Shown here: in pieces, positions 51,594-60,507 of the stretch
How positions within the stretch are numbered: position 1 is the stretch's first letter
Layout of the letters: every line of letters starts with the position of its first letter
DNA from: Nocardia brasiliensis NBRC 14402
GTDB taxonomy: Bacteria; Actinomycetota; Actinomycetes; Mycobacteriales; Mycobacteriaceae
Length of the DNA: 64,000 bases
Assembly (NCBI RefSeq): GCF_000308475.2
Contig: NZ_BAFT02000063.1
Coordinates: 85,741-149,740 of the forward strand
Reading direction: 5' to 3'
Program-made: the position numbers and the translations under genes
The notes under the pieces: model-generated
The model's input: only the letters and a program-made list of their open reading frames with translations
The model's database searches: none
Told to the model about the DNA's origin: nothing

Positions 51594-52879
51594 TGGCTGT
51601 ACTGATCGTTGCCGCCGTACTCGTCCTGCTGGTCGTGGTGGTGGTCTTCAAGTCGATCGCGCTGGTGCCGCAGGCGGAGGCGGCGGTGATCGAGCGGCTG
51701 GGCCGGTACTCGCGCACCGTGTCCGGCCAGCTGACGTTCCTCGTGCCGTTCGCCGACCGCATCCGCGCCAAGGTGGACCTGCGCGAGCGGGTGGTGTCCT
51801 TCCCGCCGCAGCCGGTGATCACCGAGGACAACCTGACCCTGCATATCGACACCGTGGTGTACTTCCAGGTCACCAGCCCGCAGGCGGCGGTCTACGAGAT
51901 CAGCAACTACATCGCCGCGGTCGAGCAGCTCACCGTCACCACGCTGCGCAACGTGGTCGGCGGCATGACCCTGGAACAGACCCTGACCTCCCGCGATCAG
52001 ATCAACGGTCAGCTGCGCGGCGTGCTGGACGAGGCCACCGGCCGCTGGGGGCTGCGGGTGGCGCGGGTCGAGCTGAAGAGCATCGATCCGCCGCCGTCGA
52101 TCCAGGAGTCGATGGAAAAGCAGATGAAGGCCGATCGCGAGAAGCGCGCCATGATCCTCACCGCGGAGGGCACCCGCGAATCACAGATCAAGACCGCGGA
52201 GGGTTCCAAGCAGGCCCAGATCCTGTCCGCCGAGGGCGCCAAGCAGTCGGCCATCCTCGCGGCCGAAGGCGAACGGCAGAGCCGCATCCTGCGCGCCCAG
52301 GGCGAGCGGGCGGCGTCCTATCTCCAGGCGCAGGGTCAGGCCAAGGCCATCGAAAAGGTCTTCGCCGCAATCAAGAACGGCAAGCCGACGCCGGAACTGC
52401 TTGCCTACCAGTACATGCAGACGCTGCCGATGGTCGCGCGCGGCGACGCCAACAAGGTGTGGCTGGTGCCCAGCGATTTCGGCAAGGCGCTCGAAGGCTT
52501 CGCGACCAGCTTCGCCACCAAGGGCGAGGACGGCGTGTTCCGTTACGAGCCACCGTCTTCCGATGGCGAGCAGGTCAAGGTGGAGGACGACTCCGACGTC
52601 GCCGACTGGTTCGACACGGCGTCGGACCCGACCATCGAGCGCGCGGTCCGCGCGGCCGAGGCCACCGCGCGCACGCCGGTGGAGGGTTTGATGTCGCCGC
52701 CGCCCGCGGCGCCGCATCAGCCGGCACCGCATCAGTCGGTGTTGCCGCCGCAGGAGGAACAGCAGGCGCTGCAACCGCAACCGCCGCAGCAACCGCAGCC
52801 GCCGCAGCAACAACCGGCCTACCGGCCCGAGGATCCGCACGGCAGGCCGTGGCAGCCGCCGGAGAACTTTTCGAAGTAG
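51593..52879 (+). CDS. SPFH/stomatin-like membrane protein
   Basis: This 428-residue protein has an N-terminal membrane helix (VLIVAAVLVLLVVVVVF) and a Band 7 domain (ALVPQAEAAVIERLGRYSRTVSGQLTFLVPFADRI; DTVVYFQVTSPQAAVYEISNY). A long coiled coil with Ala-Glu-Gly repeats (ILTAEGTRESQIKTAEGSKQ, ILSAEGAKQ, ILAAEGERQ) leads to a Pro/Gln-rich tail. Stomatins form oligomeric membrane platforms. It is coupled to nfeD, and the order matches Rv1487-Rv1488. Confidence 0.92.
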   Translation: MAVLIVAAVLVLLVVVVVFKSIALVPQAEAAVIERLGRYSRTVSGQLTFLVPFADRIRAKVDLRERVVSFPPQPVITEDNLTLHIDTVVYFQVTSPQAAVYEISNYIAAVEQLTVTTLRNVVGGMTLEQTLTSRDQINGQLRGVLDEATGRWGLRVARVELKSIDPPPSIQESMEKQMKADREKRAMILTAEGTRESQIKTAEGSKQAQILSAEGAKQSAILAAEGERQSRILRAQGERAASYLQAQGQAKAIEKVFAAIKNGKPTPELLAYQYMQTLPMVARGDANKVWLVPSDFGKALEGFATSFATKGEDGVFRYEPPSSDGEQVKVEDDSDVADWFDTASDPTIERAVRAAEATARTPVEGLMSPPPAAPHQPAPHQSVLPPQEEQQALQPQPPQQPQPPQQQPAYRPEDPHGRPWQPPENFSK

Positions 52880-52915
52880 GCCGATTCTCGGCGACGAGAC
52901 GGCTCCGGGGGGTTG

Positions 52916-54208
52916 ATGCGAACCAGGCGAGAACTCTTGCAGGTGGCGCTCGTCGCGCCGCTCGCCGCCGCCTGCGCCCCCGATCTGCTGCTCGGCAACC
53001 CCGGCGCGGTGCGCGTCGGGGTGTCGTGGAGCGGGACCGAGCTGACGGCGTTCCGCGCGGTGCTGGCCCGCCTCGGCTATCCCCATCCGGTGGACGTGGT
53101 GCCGCTCGGCGACGAGATCGAGACCGCGTTCACCGCGGGCGGCCGCTCCGCGCCCGACATCGTGATGCTGCCGCAGGCGGGCCGGGTGCGCCCGCTCGCG
53201 GAGCGGCGCAAGCTGCGCCCGGTGTCCGAGCGGCTGTGGTCCGACGGCGCGAACCCGGCCTATCCCGAGATCTGGCGACAGCTGTTGCAGCACAACGGAA
53301 AACCCTATGGCGTGCCGTTCAAGGCCGCCGACAAGTCGATGGTCTGGTACGACCGGCAGCTGGTCGAGCGATACCGGCTCGGGGACCCGGCGGGCTGGAC
53401 CCTAGCGGACTGGCTGGACCGGATGGAGTTCCTCGCCGACTCGCCGGTGCGGTTGCTCGCGCTCGGCGCGGCCGACGGTTGGGTGCTCACCGACGTGTTC
53501 GAGAACGCGCTGCTCGCCGAATCCCCGCGCATCTACGACGAGGTCGCCGCGGGCCGCGCCGATCGCACCTGGGAAAGTCCCGCGGTGCGGGCCGCTTTCC
53601 GGCATCTGGGCTCGCTGTGGGGGCACCGGCACGCCTTCCCCGGCGGTATCGCGGTGGCCTTGACCAGGCAGTTCCCCGACGCGGTGCGCGAGGTGTTCGA
53701 GCACCGGCGCGCGGTGATGGTGGTCGCGCCGGATTTCGCCGAGCCGATCGTGCGTGCCGCGGTGCGCCGGTCGAGACGGCGGGAAGAGGCGGTCGGCGTC
53801 GCCGCGTTTCCGGCCGTCACGCCGGAGGTGGCCGCGCCGCGGATCGTCGGCGGCGACGTGATGGTGGTGACCGAGTCGGCCACCGACCGGGCCATGGATC
53901 TCGTTGCGGCACTTGCCGCGCCGACGGCACCGGTCCCGTGGATCGAGGGCTACGGCGGCTTCATCGCGCCGAATCTCCGTACCGAGGCCCGGTATTCGGC
54001 GCTACTGGAACCGGTGGCGCGCACCCTGCGGACGCGCAGCGCGTTCGATCTGTCCGATCGGATCGGCGCCGTCGGCGGCCGGAACGGGCTGTGGCGCATC
54101 CTCACCGACTTCTTCACCACGGTCGGCAACGGGGCGACGGAACGACTGGACGAGGCGACCGACCGCGCGATCACCGCCCTCGACGCGGTGGATCGGCGGC
54201 GGCGGTGA
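52916..54208 (+). CDS. Extracellular solute-binding lipoprotein of an ABC importer (sugar type)
   Basis: This 430-residue protein has a Tat-like, Arg-rich N-terminus (MRTRRELLQVALVAPLAAAC) ending in a lipobox with the lipidated Cys at residue 20. The fold is that of MalE-type binding proteins: PDIVMLPQAGRVRPLAERRKL, GKPYGVPFKAADKSMVWYDRQLVERY, GWTLADWLDRMEFLADSP, AVMVVAPDFAEP and VPWIEGYGGFIAPNLR. The ligand is unknown. The permease gene overlaps its stop (GTGA), and no ATPase is in the cluster. GGGGGGTTG precedes the ATG. Confidence 0.85.
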   Translation: MRTRRELLQVALVAPLAAACAPDLLLGNPGAVRVGVSWSGTELTAFRAVLARLGYPHPVDVVPLGDEIETAFTAGGRSAPDIVMLPQAGRVRPLAERRKLRPVSERLWSDGANPAYPEIWRQLLQHNGKPYGVPFKAADKSMVWYDRQLVERYRLGDPAGWTLADWLDRMEFLADSPVRLLALGAADGWVLTDVFENALLAESPRIYDEVAAGRADRTWESPAVRAAFRHLGSLWGHRHAFPGGIAVALTRQFPDAVREVFEHRRAVMVVAPDFAEPIVRAAVRRSRRREEAVGVAAFPAVTPEVAAPRIVGGDVMVVTESATDRAMDLVAALAAPTAPVPWIEGYGGFIAPNLRTEARYSALLEPVARTLRTRSAFDLSDRIGAVGGRNGLWRILTDFFTTVGNGATERLDEATDRAITALDAVDRRRR

Positions 54209-56103
54209 CCGAACAGCGGCACTTCCAGGCGCACGGACTGCAACTGCAGCTCACCGGTCGGCGCATGCGCGGTCCACTGATCGCGGGGAGTCACCCGCGG
54301 CGCTGGACGGGTGTGGCGGCCGCGCTGCCCGCCACGGTGCTGACGGTGTCGCTGGTCGTGGTGCCGGTGGTATGGACCGTGGTGAGCGCGGCGCGGGCCC
54401 GTCCGCTGCTGGTGGTCTCCTGCCTGTTCGTCGTGCTCGGGGCGGTGGGTCTCACCCAATCGGCCAGGCATCGGCGGGGCGGCTGGTTGCGGTGGGTCGG
54501 CCGAGGGCTGGTGCGGCGGCGAACACCTTTGCCGCTGTGGACGATTCGGGTGCTGCTGCGCACTTTTCGGCTGGTGCTGTGGGCCGCTGCGCTGGTGCTG
54601 TCGTTCGGCGGCCTGTGGCTGCTCTGCACGGCGCTCGGCGGGGACGGGAGCTGGGCCTATGTGCGTACGCTCGGCTGGCTGCTGGTGGGAGTGCTCATGC
54701 TGGCCGCGGCACTGTGTGTGGCTTGGTGGGCGCGCGATTCGCAGTGGCTGTGGCGGCCGCTCATCGTCTCGTTCGGCATTTCGGCGGTGGTGTCCGGCGT
54801 CGCGTTCCGGCTGATCTTCGAGTTCTGCGGCGACCTGCTCGGCATCGAAAGCGTGCTGGGATATCGGATCTGGTACGGCCTGATGCTGTGTTCGGCTTTC
54901 GTGTGGACCTGGTTCGGTTTCGTCACCGGGCTGTTCCGGGCGGGTATCCGGGCCATCGAGACCGATGCGGTCCAGTCGGGCTTCCTGCATCACGGTGCGG
55001 GCCGGTTTCCGGTGCGCCTGTTCGTATTACTGCGCCCGGTGGTGTTGATCGTCGGCCTCGCCGTCGGCGTCGCCGCGGCGCGGGTGTTCGATGTGGTGCT
55101 GATCGGCGTGCCCGGTTCGATGCAGTACGAGCTGGACAGCGCCACCGTGTACTGGTGGCGGATGGCCGTCGACGCGGCGGTGGACCCAGGCGTGGCCGCC
55201 GCCTACGGTCTACCGCTGGCGGTGCTGGTCGGGTTCCTGGCCTGGCTGTTGCAGACCGACATCCGCAGGCACCGGACCAGCTGGTCCGCGCCGACCGCAA
55301 CGGTTGAAGCGGCTGCGCGGCCTCGGCGGAAACCGTTGCGGCTGTTGGGGATCGTGCTGGTCTCGCTGCTCGCCCTGGTACCGATCGGCTGGCTGGTCCA
55401 CACCTGCCTGCGGGACGGCGACGGCTATGGCACCGGCGCGATCGTCCGGGTGTGGCGGGATCCCGCGCTGCTGCGCTCGCTCGAGACCACCGTGTGGGTG
55501 GCGGGTTTGGCCACCCTGGTCGTGGTGGCCGCCGGGGCGCCGGTGGCGTATCGGCTCGCCACGCTGCGGCCGAACCGGCCCGCCGCGATGAGCGCGGTGG
55601 TGGCGCTGGTGGTGCTCTCCGTGCTGCCGGTGCAGAGCTATCTGGGCCCGGTGAACACCTTCATCGATGCTTACGGGCTGTCCGGCACCCGGATTCCGTT
55701 GATCCTGCTGCACGCCGCCGCGGGTCTGCCGATCGCGATCCTGGTGCTGCGCGGCGCATTGCTCGCGCCGCCGGACAGTCCGGCCGCCGACGCGCTGCAC
55801 GGCCTGGCCGGTCCCGGCACCATCGCGCGGCGCGTGCTGGCCTCCGCGGGGCCGGCGCTGGGCGCGGTGGCGGTGCTCGAATTCATCCAGGTGTGGAACG
55901 ATTTCGTGATCGGGTTGCTGATCAGCGGTGCGGGCGCGACGCCGTGGTCGCTGCTGCTGTGGGGCGAGGCGCGCCAATTCGGCGAGAACTCGGCGCAATT
56001 GGCGGCCGGTGCGTTGATCTCGGCGATCCTGCCGGTCGCGCTGCTGCTGGCGACCTGGCGGCGCTGGTTGGTGCCCGGCCTCACCAGAGGAACGTTGCGA
56101 TGA
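54205..56103 (+). CDS. Single-chain ABC importer permease with two MalF/MalG-like halves
   Basis: This 632-residue protein has more than ten membrane helices. The N-terminal half (to about 355) includes TVLTVSLVVVPVVWTVV, FGISAVVSGVAFRLIFEF and AFVWTWFGFVTGLFRAGIRAIETDAVQSGF, the last being a divergent EAA coupling loop. The C-terminal half (from about 370) includes LGIVLVSLLALVPIGWLVHTCL, ETTVWVAGLATLVVVAAGAPVAYRLATL and DALHGLAGPGTIARRVLASAGPALG. Sugar importers normally use two separate permeases of about 300 residues, so this looks like a fusion. It overlaps the binding-protein gene and the mini-ORF downstream. Confidence 0.82.
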   Translation: MTEQRHFQAHGLQLQLTGRRMRGPLIAGSHPRRWTGVAAALPATVLTVSLVVVPVVWTVVSAARARPLLVVSCLFVVLGAVGLTQSARHRRGGWLRWVGRGLVRRRTPLPLWTIRVLLRTFRLVLWAAALVLSFGGLWLLCTALGGDGSWAYVRTLGWLLVGVLMLAAALCVAWWARDSQWLWRPLIVSFGISAVVSGVAFRLIFEFCGDLLGIESVLGYRIWYGLMLCSAFVWTWFGFVTGLFRAGIRAIETDAVQSGFLHHGAGRFPVRLFVLLRPVVLIVGLAVGVAAARVFDVVLIGVPGSMQYELDSATVYWWRMAVDAAVDPGVAAAYGLPLAVLVGFLAWLLQTDIRRHRTSWSAPTATVEAAARPRRKPLRLLGIVLVSLLALVPIGWLVHTCLRDGDGYGTGAIVRVWRDPALLRSLETTVWVAGLATLVVVAAGAPVAYRLATLRPNRPAAMSAVVALVVLSVLPVQSYLGPVNTFIDAYGLSGTRIPLILLHAAAGLPIAILVLRGALLAPPDSPAADALHGLAGPGTIARRVLASAGPALGAVAVLEFIQVWNDFVIGLLISGAGATPWSLLLWGEARQFGENSAQLAAGALISAILPVALLLATWRRWLVPGLTRGTLR

Positions 56104-56159
56104 GCGACAGGTGCCGGAACATCGTGCGGCGGGCCGGGATCGGCGTGGTGCGGGCATGA
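56100..56159 (+). CDS. 19-residue mini-ORF linking permease and membrane repeat protein
   Basis: The frame ATG (56100) to TGA (56159) encodes MSDRCRNIVRRAGIGVVRA. Its ATG overlaps the permease stop (ATGA) and its TGA overlaps the ATG of the next gene (ATGA). AGAGGAACG precedes it. This perfect double overlap suggests a translational coupling device that carries ribosomes from one gene to the next, though chance cannot be excluded. Confidence 0.5.
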   Translation: MSDRCRNIVRRAGIGVVRA

Positions 56160-57859
56160 ACGATCCGGACCCGCACGCCCGCCGCGACGACCCGGCGGCG
56201 GCACCGAGTACGCCGAGATCCACTGTCTGGCAAGGGTTTCTGGGCACCGCCTCGGTGGTGGCGTACGCGCTGCTGTTCGAGCTGGCGCGCAGTCTGGTGA
56301 TCAACTCGCTGGGCGACAGCACGGCGGTCAAGGTGCTCGCGGGCACCCTGCGGTGGCTGTCGGTGCTCGTCATCGTCGCGGCGGCCGCGTATGTGGGCTA
56401 CCGCTTCGTCCAGTGGTACCGCGAAAGAGTGCGCGTCAGCGCGGAACTCGCGTTGCTCGCCGATCTGGTCGAGCCCGCGCCGCAGCGGGCGACGGCGCAC
56501 CGGTGTCCGGGCCCGCCGCGCCGCACCCCGGCGCTGAACGGCCGGATCATCGCGGCGGTGTTGCGCGAGCTGCCGGTGCGCGACTTCGAGGCCGCCGCGC
56601 TGCTCGCGGTCCTGGGGGCGGCGCTCGACGCGCCCGCCCGGCTACCGCTGGAGCGGTTGGCTTCGCGCCCGACAGCCGCGGTGCTGCTGGACACCCTGCG
56701 CCGGGAAAACATTGTGACAACCGCGGGCGCGCAACGCTATTGCCTGCGCAAGGTGCCGGTGCTGCCGGAGCAAGCGGAGGTGCGCGAGGGCGCGCGCTGG
56801 CCCGCGGCACTGGCGGCGCTGGTACACCACTACGCCGATCGCGCGGGCCGCTGGGCGATCGCCTTGGAGACGGTGCGTTTCGCGGCCGGGGCGCGGCGCT
56901 GGTTCGAGGCCGAGGAAGAGTATCTGCGCACGCTCGTCACGCGGTGCGCGCAACTCGGCGCGGCGCTGCCCGCGGCCGTGGTGCCGGAGCTGGTGCGGAT
57001 CGGGGACGCGCTGGACACCTGGCACGCACGAATCGGCTTGGGGGAGAACCACGGCGAACTCGCGGTGAAGATGTGCGAGATACCGGGGCTGAACGACCAT
57101 GTGCTGCACCGGGATCTGGTGCGGATGCGGGCGAACCTGCTGCGGGACCGGCCCGGTCGCTATCGGCCGCGCAATCTGTCCACCAGTTTGGCCGCGCGGT
57201 GGGAACACCGAGACGCGCTGCGCCGGCTGGACCGGGCCGTGCCGCAGGAACTGCCCGGGGTAGTCGCGCAATTGGAGGCGTCGTGGTGGCTGCTGCCGCG
57301 TGAAGACGTGGCGGGCGAGCTGTGCGCGCTGATCAACCTGGCCATCGCGCATCTGTGGCAAGGGCGGCTCGACGCCGCCAAGGACCGGCTCGACCTGGCC
57401 GAATCGCTCACCCGCACCGGTCGGGACCCGGACGGTCGTGCGCACGTGCACGAGACCATGGGCATCGTCTGGTGGGTGCGCGGTGACTCGGCCAAGGCGT
57501 TGCACCGCTGGCAGCAGGCGCTCGGCGAGTATCGCGTCATGGTGGACGAGCACGGCATCGCCCGCTGCCTGCAACATCTCGGCTCGGCCCTGCTGGAGGA
57601 GCCCGGTCACGCCGCGACGCTACTCGGTCCCGGCTTGTCCGCCTCCGAGGTGACGCGCCAGATCACCGGCTGGCTCGCCGAAGCCCGCCGCCTGCACCGC
57701 GGTCTGCGCTACGCCGGACACTATGCGGCCCAAGCCGATTCGCGGCTCACCGCCCCCCGCCGCCTCGGCCTGCGCGCCCTCCTCGACCGCACCCCACCCT
57801 TGACCGCGCTGGACCGCATCGACCGCTGGCCGCTGCCGGTCGACGACGACCCGCATTAG
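56156..57859 (+). CDS. Membrane protein with large helical-repeat (TPR-like) cytosolic domain
   Basis: This 567-residue protein has two N-terminal membrane helices (about 25-47, GFLGTASVVAYALLFELARSL, and 62-82, TLRWLSVLVIVAAAAYVGYRF). A helical domain of about 480 residues follows, with TPR-like segments near the end (ELCALINLAIAHLWQGRLDAAKDRLDLAESL; VHETMGIVWWVRGDSAKALHRWQQALGEY; GIARCLQHLGSALLEEPG). No enzymatic motif is seen. It is coupled to the sugar importer genes, so it may sense or organise that importer; this is inference from the operon. Confidence 0.7.
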   Translation: MNDPDPHARRDDPAAAPSTPRSTVWQGFLGTASVVAYALLFELARSLVINSLGDSTAVKVLAGTLRWLSVLVIVAAAAYVGYRFVQWYRERVRVSAELALLADLVEPAPQRATAHRCPGPPRRTPALNGRIIAAVLRELPVRDFEAAALLAVLGAALDAPARLPLERLASRPTAAVLLDTLRRENIVTTAGAQRYCLRKVPVLPEQAEVREGARWPAALAALVHHYADRAGRWAIALETVRFAAGARRWFEAEEEYLRTLVTRCAQLGAALPAAVVPELVRIGDALDTWHARIGLGENHGELAVKMCEIPGLNDHVLHRDLVRMRANLLRDRPGRYRPRNLSTSLAARWEHRDALRRLDRAVPQELPGVVAQLEASWWLLPREDVAGELCALINLAIAHLWQGRLDAAKDRLDLAESLTRTGRDPDGRAHVHETMGIVWWVRGDSAKALHRWQQALGEYRVMVDEHGIARCLQHLGSALLEEPGHAATLLGPGLSASEVTRQITGWLAEARRLHRGLRYAGHYAAQADSRLTAPRRLGLRALLDRTPPLTALDRIDRWPLPVDDDPH

Positions 57860-58068
57860 CCGCACCGGTTCCGTCCAGTGCGGGCTGTGCGCGCCGCCGG
57901 TCGGCATCACGGACATCATCTGGCTGTCGGGGTTGATCTGGTGGAGTGCCGCACTCGATCTGGTGTGCGGGGGCGGGTGCGTGGAATTCGCCAAGGCAGG
58001 CGGGAATGTGCGCCACGGCACGCGCGGGCCGGACACGCCGATCCGGTCACGGTGGCAGACTTTTCGGT

Positions 58069-58746
58069 ATGACGACACCTGATTGGGCCGATGTGGACCG
58101 CTACCTGGTGGACACCCTCGTGCAGGACGTGGCGACGGCGGCGGCCTTGACCGCGAACGCCGCGGCGGAACTGCCCGCGATCGACGTCTCCCCGCCGCAG
58201 GGCAAGTTCCTCTATCTGCTGGCGAAGACCGCGCGGGCGCGGCGCGTGCTGGAGATCGGCACGCTGGGCGGGTACAGCACGATCTGGCTGGCTCGCGCGG
58301 TCGGCGCGAAGGGCCAGGTGATCACCTTCGAATACCAGCCGAAGCATGCCGAGGTGGCCCGGCAGAACCTGGACCGCGCCGGTGTCGGCGACCGCGTCGA
58401 GATCCGGGTCGGCGCGGCCCTGGACAACCTGCCGGTTCTGGCCGAGGAGAACCCCGAGCCGTTCGATCTGGTGTTCATCGACGCCGACAAGGTCAACAAT
58501 TCGAACTACGTGCAGTGGGCGCTGCGGTTGACCCGTCCCGGCTCGGTGATCATCGTCGACAACGTCGTGCGCGAGGGCGGCGTGGCCGACGCGGACTCGA
58601 CCGACCCGATGATCCAGGCCAGCCGCGAGGTCCTCGCGCTGCTCGCCGCCGAACCGACCCTCGACGCCACCGTGGTGCAAACCGTCGGCAGCAAGGGCTG
58701 GGACGGCTTCGCCTACGCCGTGGTGAACGGCGACGCGGACGACTGA
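58069..58746 (+). CDS. Class I SAM-dependent O-methyltransferase
   Basis: This 225-residue protein belongs to the catechol-type O-methyltransferase family. SAM motif I is RVLEIGTLGGYSTIWLARA, motif II is VITFEYQPKHAEVARQNL and the metal-binding motif is DLVFIDADKVNNSNYVQWAL with Asp-Ala-Asp-Lys. VIIVDNVVREGGVAD supplies a further metal Asp and Asn. It would methylate a catechol-like hydroxyl with SAM and a divalent metal. It is monocistronic and ends at a bidirectional terminator. Confidence 0.9.
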   Translation: MTTPDWADVDRYLVDTLVQDVATAAALTANAAAELPAIDVSPPQGKFLYLLAKTARARRVLEIGTLGGYSTIWLARAVGAKGQVITFEYQPKHAEVARQNLDRAGVGDRVEIRVGAALDNLPVLAEENPEPFDLVFIDADKVNNSNYVQWALRLTRPGSVIIVDNVVREGGVADADSTDPMIQASREVLALLAAEPTLDATVVQTVGSKGWDGFAYAVVNGDADD

Positions 58747-58755
58747 ATTCGTTGT

Positions 58756-58784
58756 GCCGCTGCGGATCACCCGTCCGCAGCGGC
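58756..58784. terminator. Bidirectional terminator between methyltransferase and exonuclease genes
   Basis: A perfect 11-bp stem, GCCGCTGCGGA (58756-58766) with TCCGCAGCGGC (58774-58784), closes a seven-base loop in the short gap between convergent genes. Confidence 0.8.
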
Positions 58785-58788
58785 GACG

Positions 58789-59361
58789 TCAGCCGGTGTT
58801 CGTCACCCGCCAGGCCCCGCGGCCTGCGATGTCGAGGACCAGTGCGGCGATGTTCCACGCGTCGTCCGCGCCGCTGTGGTGCCGCCCTTCCAGCGGTAGC
58901 CCCGCGATCTGCAACGCGCCCGCCATCCCCTGCCGCTTCGGCAATCCGTAGGCCTCGCTGAACAGCAGCTTGGCGTTGGTGTGCCGGCCGCCGAACGGAT
59001 AGGCGGTGCCGGTGGCGGCGCACTGGTTGCGGAACTGCTTGCGGTCGTAGTCGCCCCAGCTGGCCCACGGGCGCATACCCGCCGCGTGGTCGGCCGCGAG
59101 CAGGCGGCAGGCTTCGGCGAATTCGATACCCGTATCCACCTCGTCCTGGGTGAGCCCGGTCAGTTCGGTGCAGAATTCGCTGACCGTGGAGCGGGCGGGC
59201 CGCACCAGGATCCGATGTTTCGCGGTCCGCGCGCCGGAGCCCAGATCCACCACGGTCACACCGATTTCGATGATCTCGCTGACCGCGCCGGGCGGCGGCG
59301 TGCCCGCCCAGCACGTCGCCTCGACGTCGACGACATTGAGTAGCCCCGTATTTCCGCCCAT
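58789..59361 (-). CDS. DEDDh-type 3'-5' exonuclease (ERI1/KapD-like)
   Basis: This 190-residue protein has the exonuclease motif I Asp12 and Glu14 in NVVDVEATCW, motif II Asp in WASWGDYDRKQF, and motif III with His and Asp in GRHHSGADDAWNIAALV. This spacing and the VEATCW sequence match the ERI1/KapD group, which trims RNA or DNA 3' ends. There is no additional domain. It is monocistronic or the last gene of a short minus-strand unit. Confidence 0.87.
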   Translation of the reverse strand: MGGNTGLLNVVDVEATCWAGTPPPGAVSEIIEIGVTVVDLGSGARTAKHRILVRPARSTVSEFCTELTGLTQDEVDTGIEFAEACRLLAADHAAGMRPWASWGDYDRKQFRNQCAATGTAYPFGGRHTNAKLLFSEAYGLPKRQGMAGALQIAGLPLEGRHHSGADDAWNIAALVLDIAGRGAWRVTNTG

Positions 59362-59411
59362 GCTCGTCGAGGGTAGGGAGAGCGCGGGGCGGGCTCAATC
59401 GTTTTTCGGGG

Positions 59412-60407
59412 TCAAGGGACGAGGACGACCTTGCCGGTGGTGCCGCGTTGCTCCAACGCGCGGTGGGCGGCGGCGGCCTCGGCGAGCGGAAAGCGCTGCA
59501 CGGCGGGGCGCAGGCGACCCGCGGCGGCCGCGGCCATCGCCTCGTCTTCGAGTGGACGCAGGTCACCGCCGACCCGTTGCAGCATGGCGGGACCGACGAC
59601 CAGTTGCGAGATGATGCCCCGGGCCGCCAGCTCGTCTTCGGAAAAGGCCGGTGTGGCAGCATCTTTCGGGCTGGACCCGGACGCGCCGTAGACCAGGTGC
59701 CGCCCGCCCTTTCCGACGAGATCCAGTGCTCGGCGGGTGATCTCGCCGCCGACCGAGTCGAACAGGATCGTCGCGGTGCGGTCGCCGAGGAAGGCGCGAA
59801 CCTGGTCCGGCCAGTCGGGCCGCAGGTAGTCGACCGCGAGGTCGGCCCCATTGCGTTGCACCAGTTCGACTTTCGCGGGACCACCGGCCAGGCCCAGAAC
59901 CGTCGCGCCCGCGTTCTTCGCGGCCTGCACCAGCAGCGTGCCGAGGCCGCCCGCGGCGGCCGTGACGATGGCGACACTGTCCGGGCCGAGGTCGGCGAAC
60001 AATAGAACGCCGAGGGCGGTACGGCCGGTGCCGATCATCGCGACCGCTTCGGCCGGGTCGAGGTGGTCCGGAATCTCGTGCAGCCGAGATACTTCGGTGA
60101 CGGCGAGTTCCGCGTACCCGCCGGGCACCATGCCGAGGTGGGCCACCACGGGTTTGCCGACCCAGCTCGGGTCGACATCGGCGCCGACCAGGTCGATGGT
60201 TCCGGCCACCTCGCGCCCGGGCACCGTCGGCAGTTCGGGCGCCGGGTACGGTCCGGCCGCGCCTTTACGCAGCGCGGTGTCGATCAGGTGGACGCCGGCC
60301 GCGGCCACGGCGATCCGCACCTGCCCCGGTGCGGGTTGCGGGTCGGAAACGGTTTCGTAGCGCAGGTTTTCGGCCGGGCCGAAGGCATGGAGGCGAATCG
60401 CGTGCAC
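59412..60407 (-). CDS. Zinc-independent quinone oxidoreductase (MDR superfamily)
   Basis: This 331-residue NADPH-binding oxidoreductase has the MDR catalytic domain (MHAIRLHAFGPAENLRYETVSDP; PTVPGREVAGTIDLVG) without structural zinc cysteines, a nucleotide motif VTAAAGGLGTLLVQAAK, and the QOR-like sequence DSVGGEITRRALDLVGKGGRHLVYGASG. It likely reduces quinones or alpha,beta-unsaturated carbonyls. The next gene upstream is a TetR gene in the same direction, 100 bp away. Confidence 0.9.
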   Translation of the reverse strand: MHAIRLHAFGPAENLRYETVSDPQPAPGQVRIAVAAAGVHLIDTALRKGAAGPYPAPELPTVPGREVAGTIDLVGADVDPSWVGKPVVAHLGMVPGGYAELAVTEVSRLHEIPDHLDPAEAVAMIGTGRTALGVLLFADLGPDSVAIVTAAAGGLGTLLVQAAKNAGATVLGLAGGPAKVELVQRNGADLAVDYLRPDWPDQVRAFLGDRTATILFDSVGGEITRRALDLVGKGGRHLVYGASGSSPKDAATPAFSEDELAARGIISQLVVGPAMLQRVGGDLRPLEDEAMAAAAAGRLRPAVQRFPLAEAAAAHRALEQRGTTGKVVLVP

Positions 60408-60507
60408 GGTGGCTCCTGTTCGTGGTGCAGACGCCGACCACCGTGCAACATCAAGTTGGGTTCAGGTCAACTCGACCGGTCGTCGCGCCGCGCCGCCGAC
60501 CCGCGGG

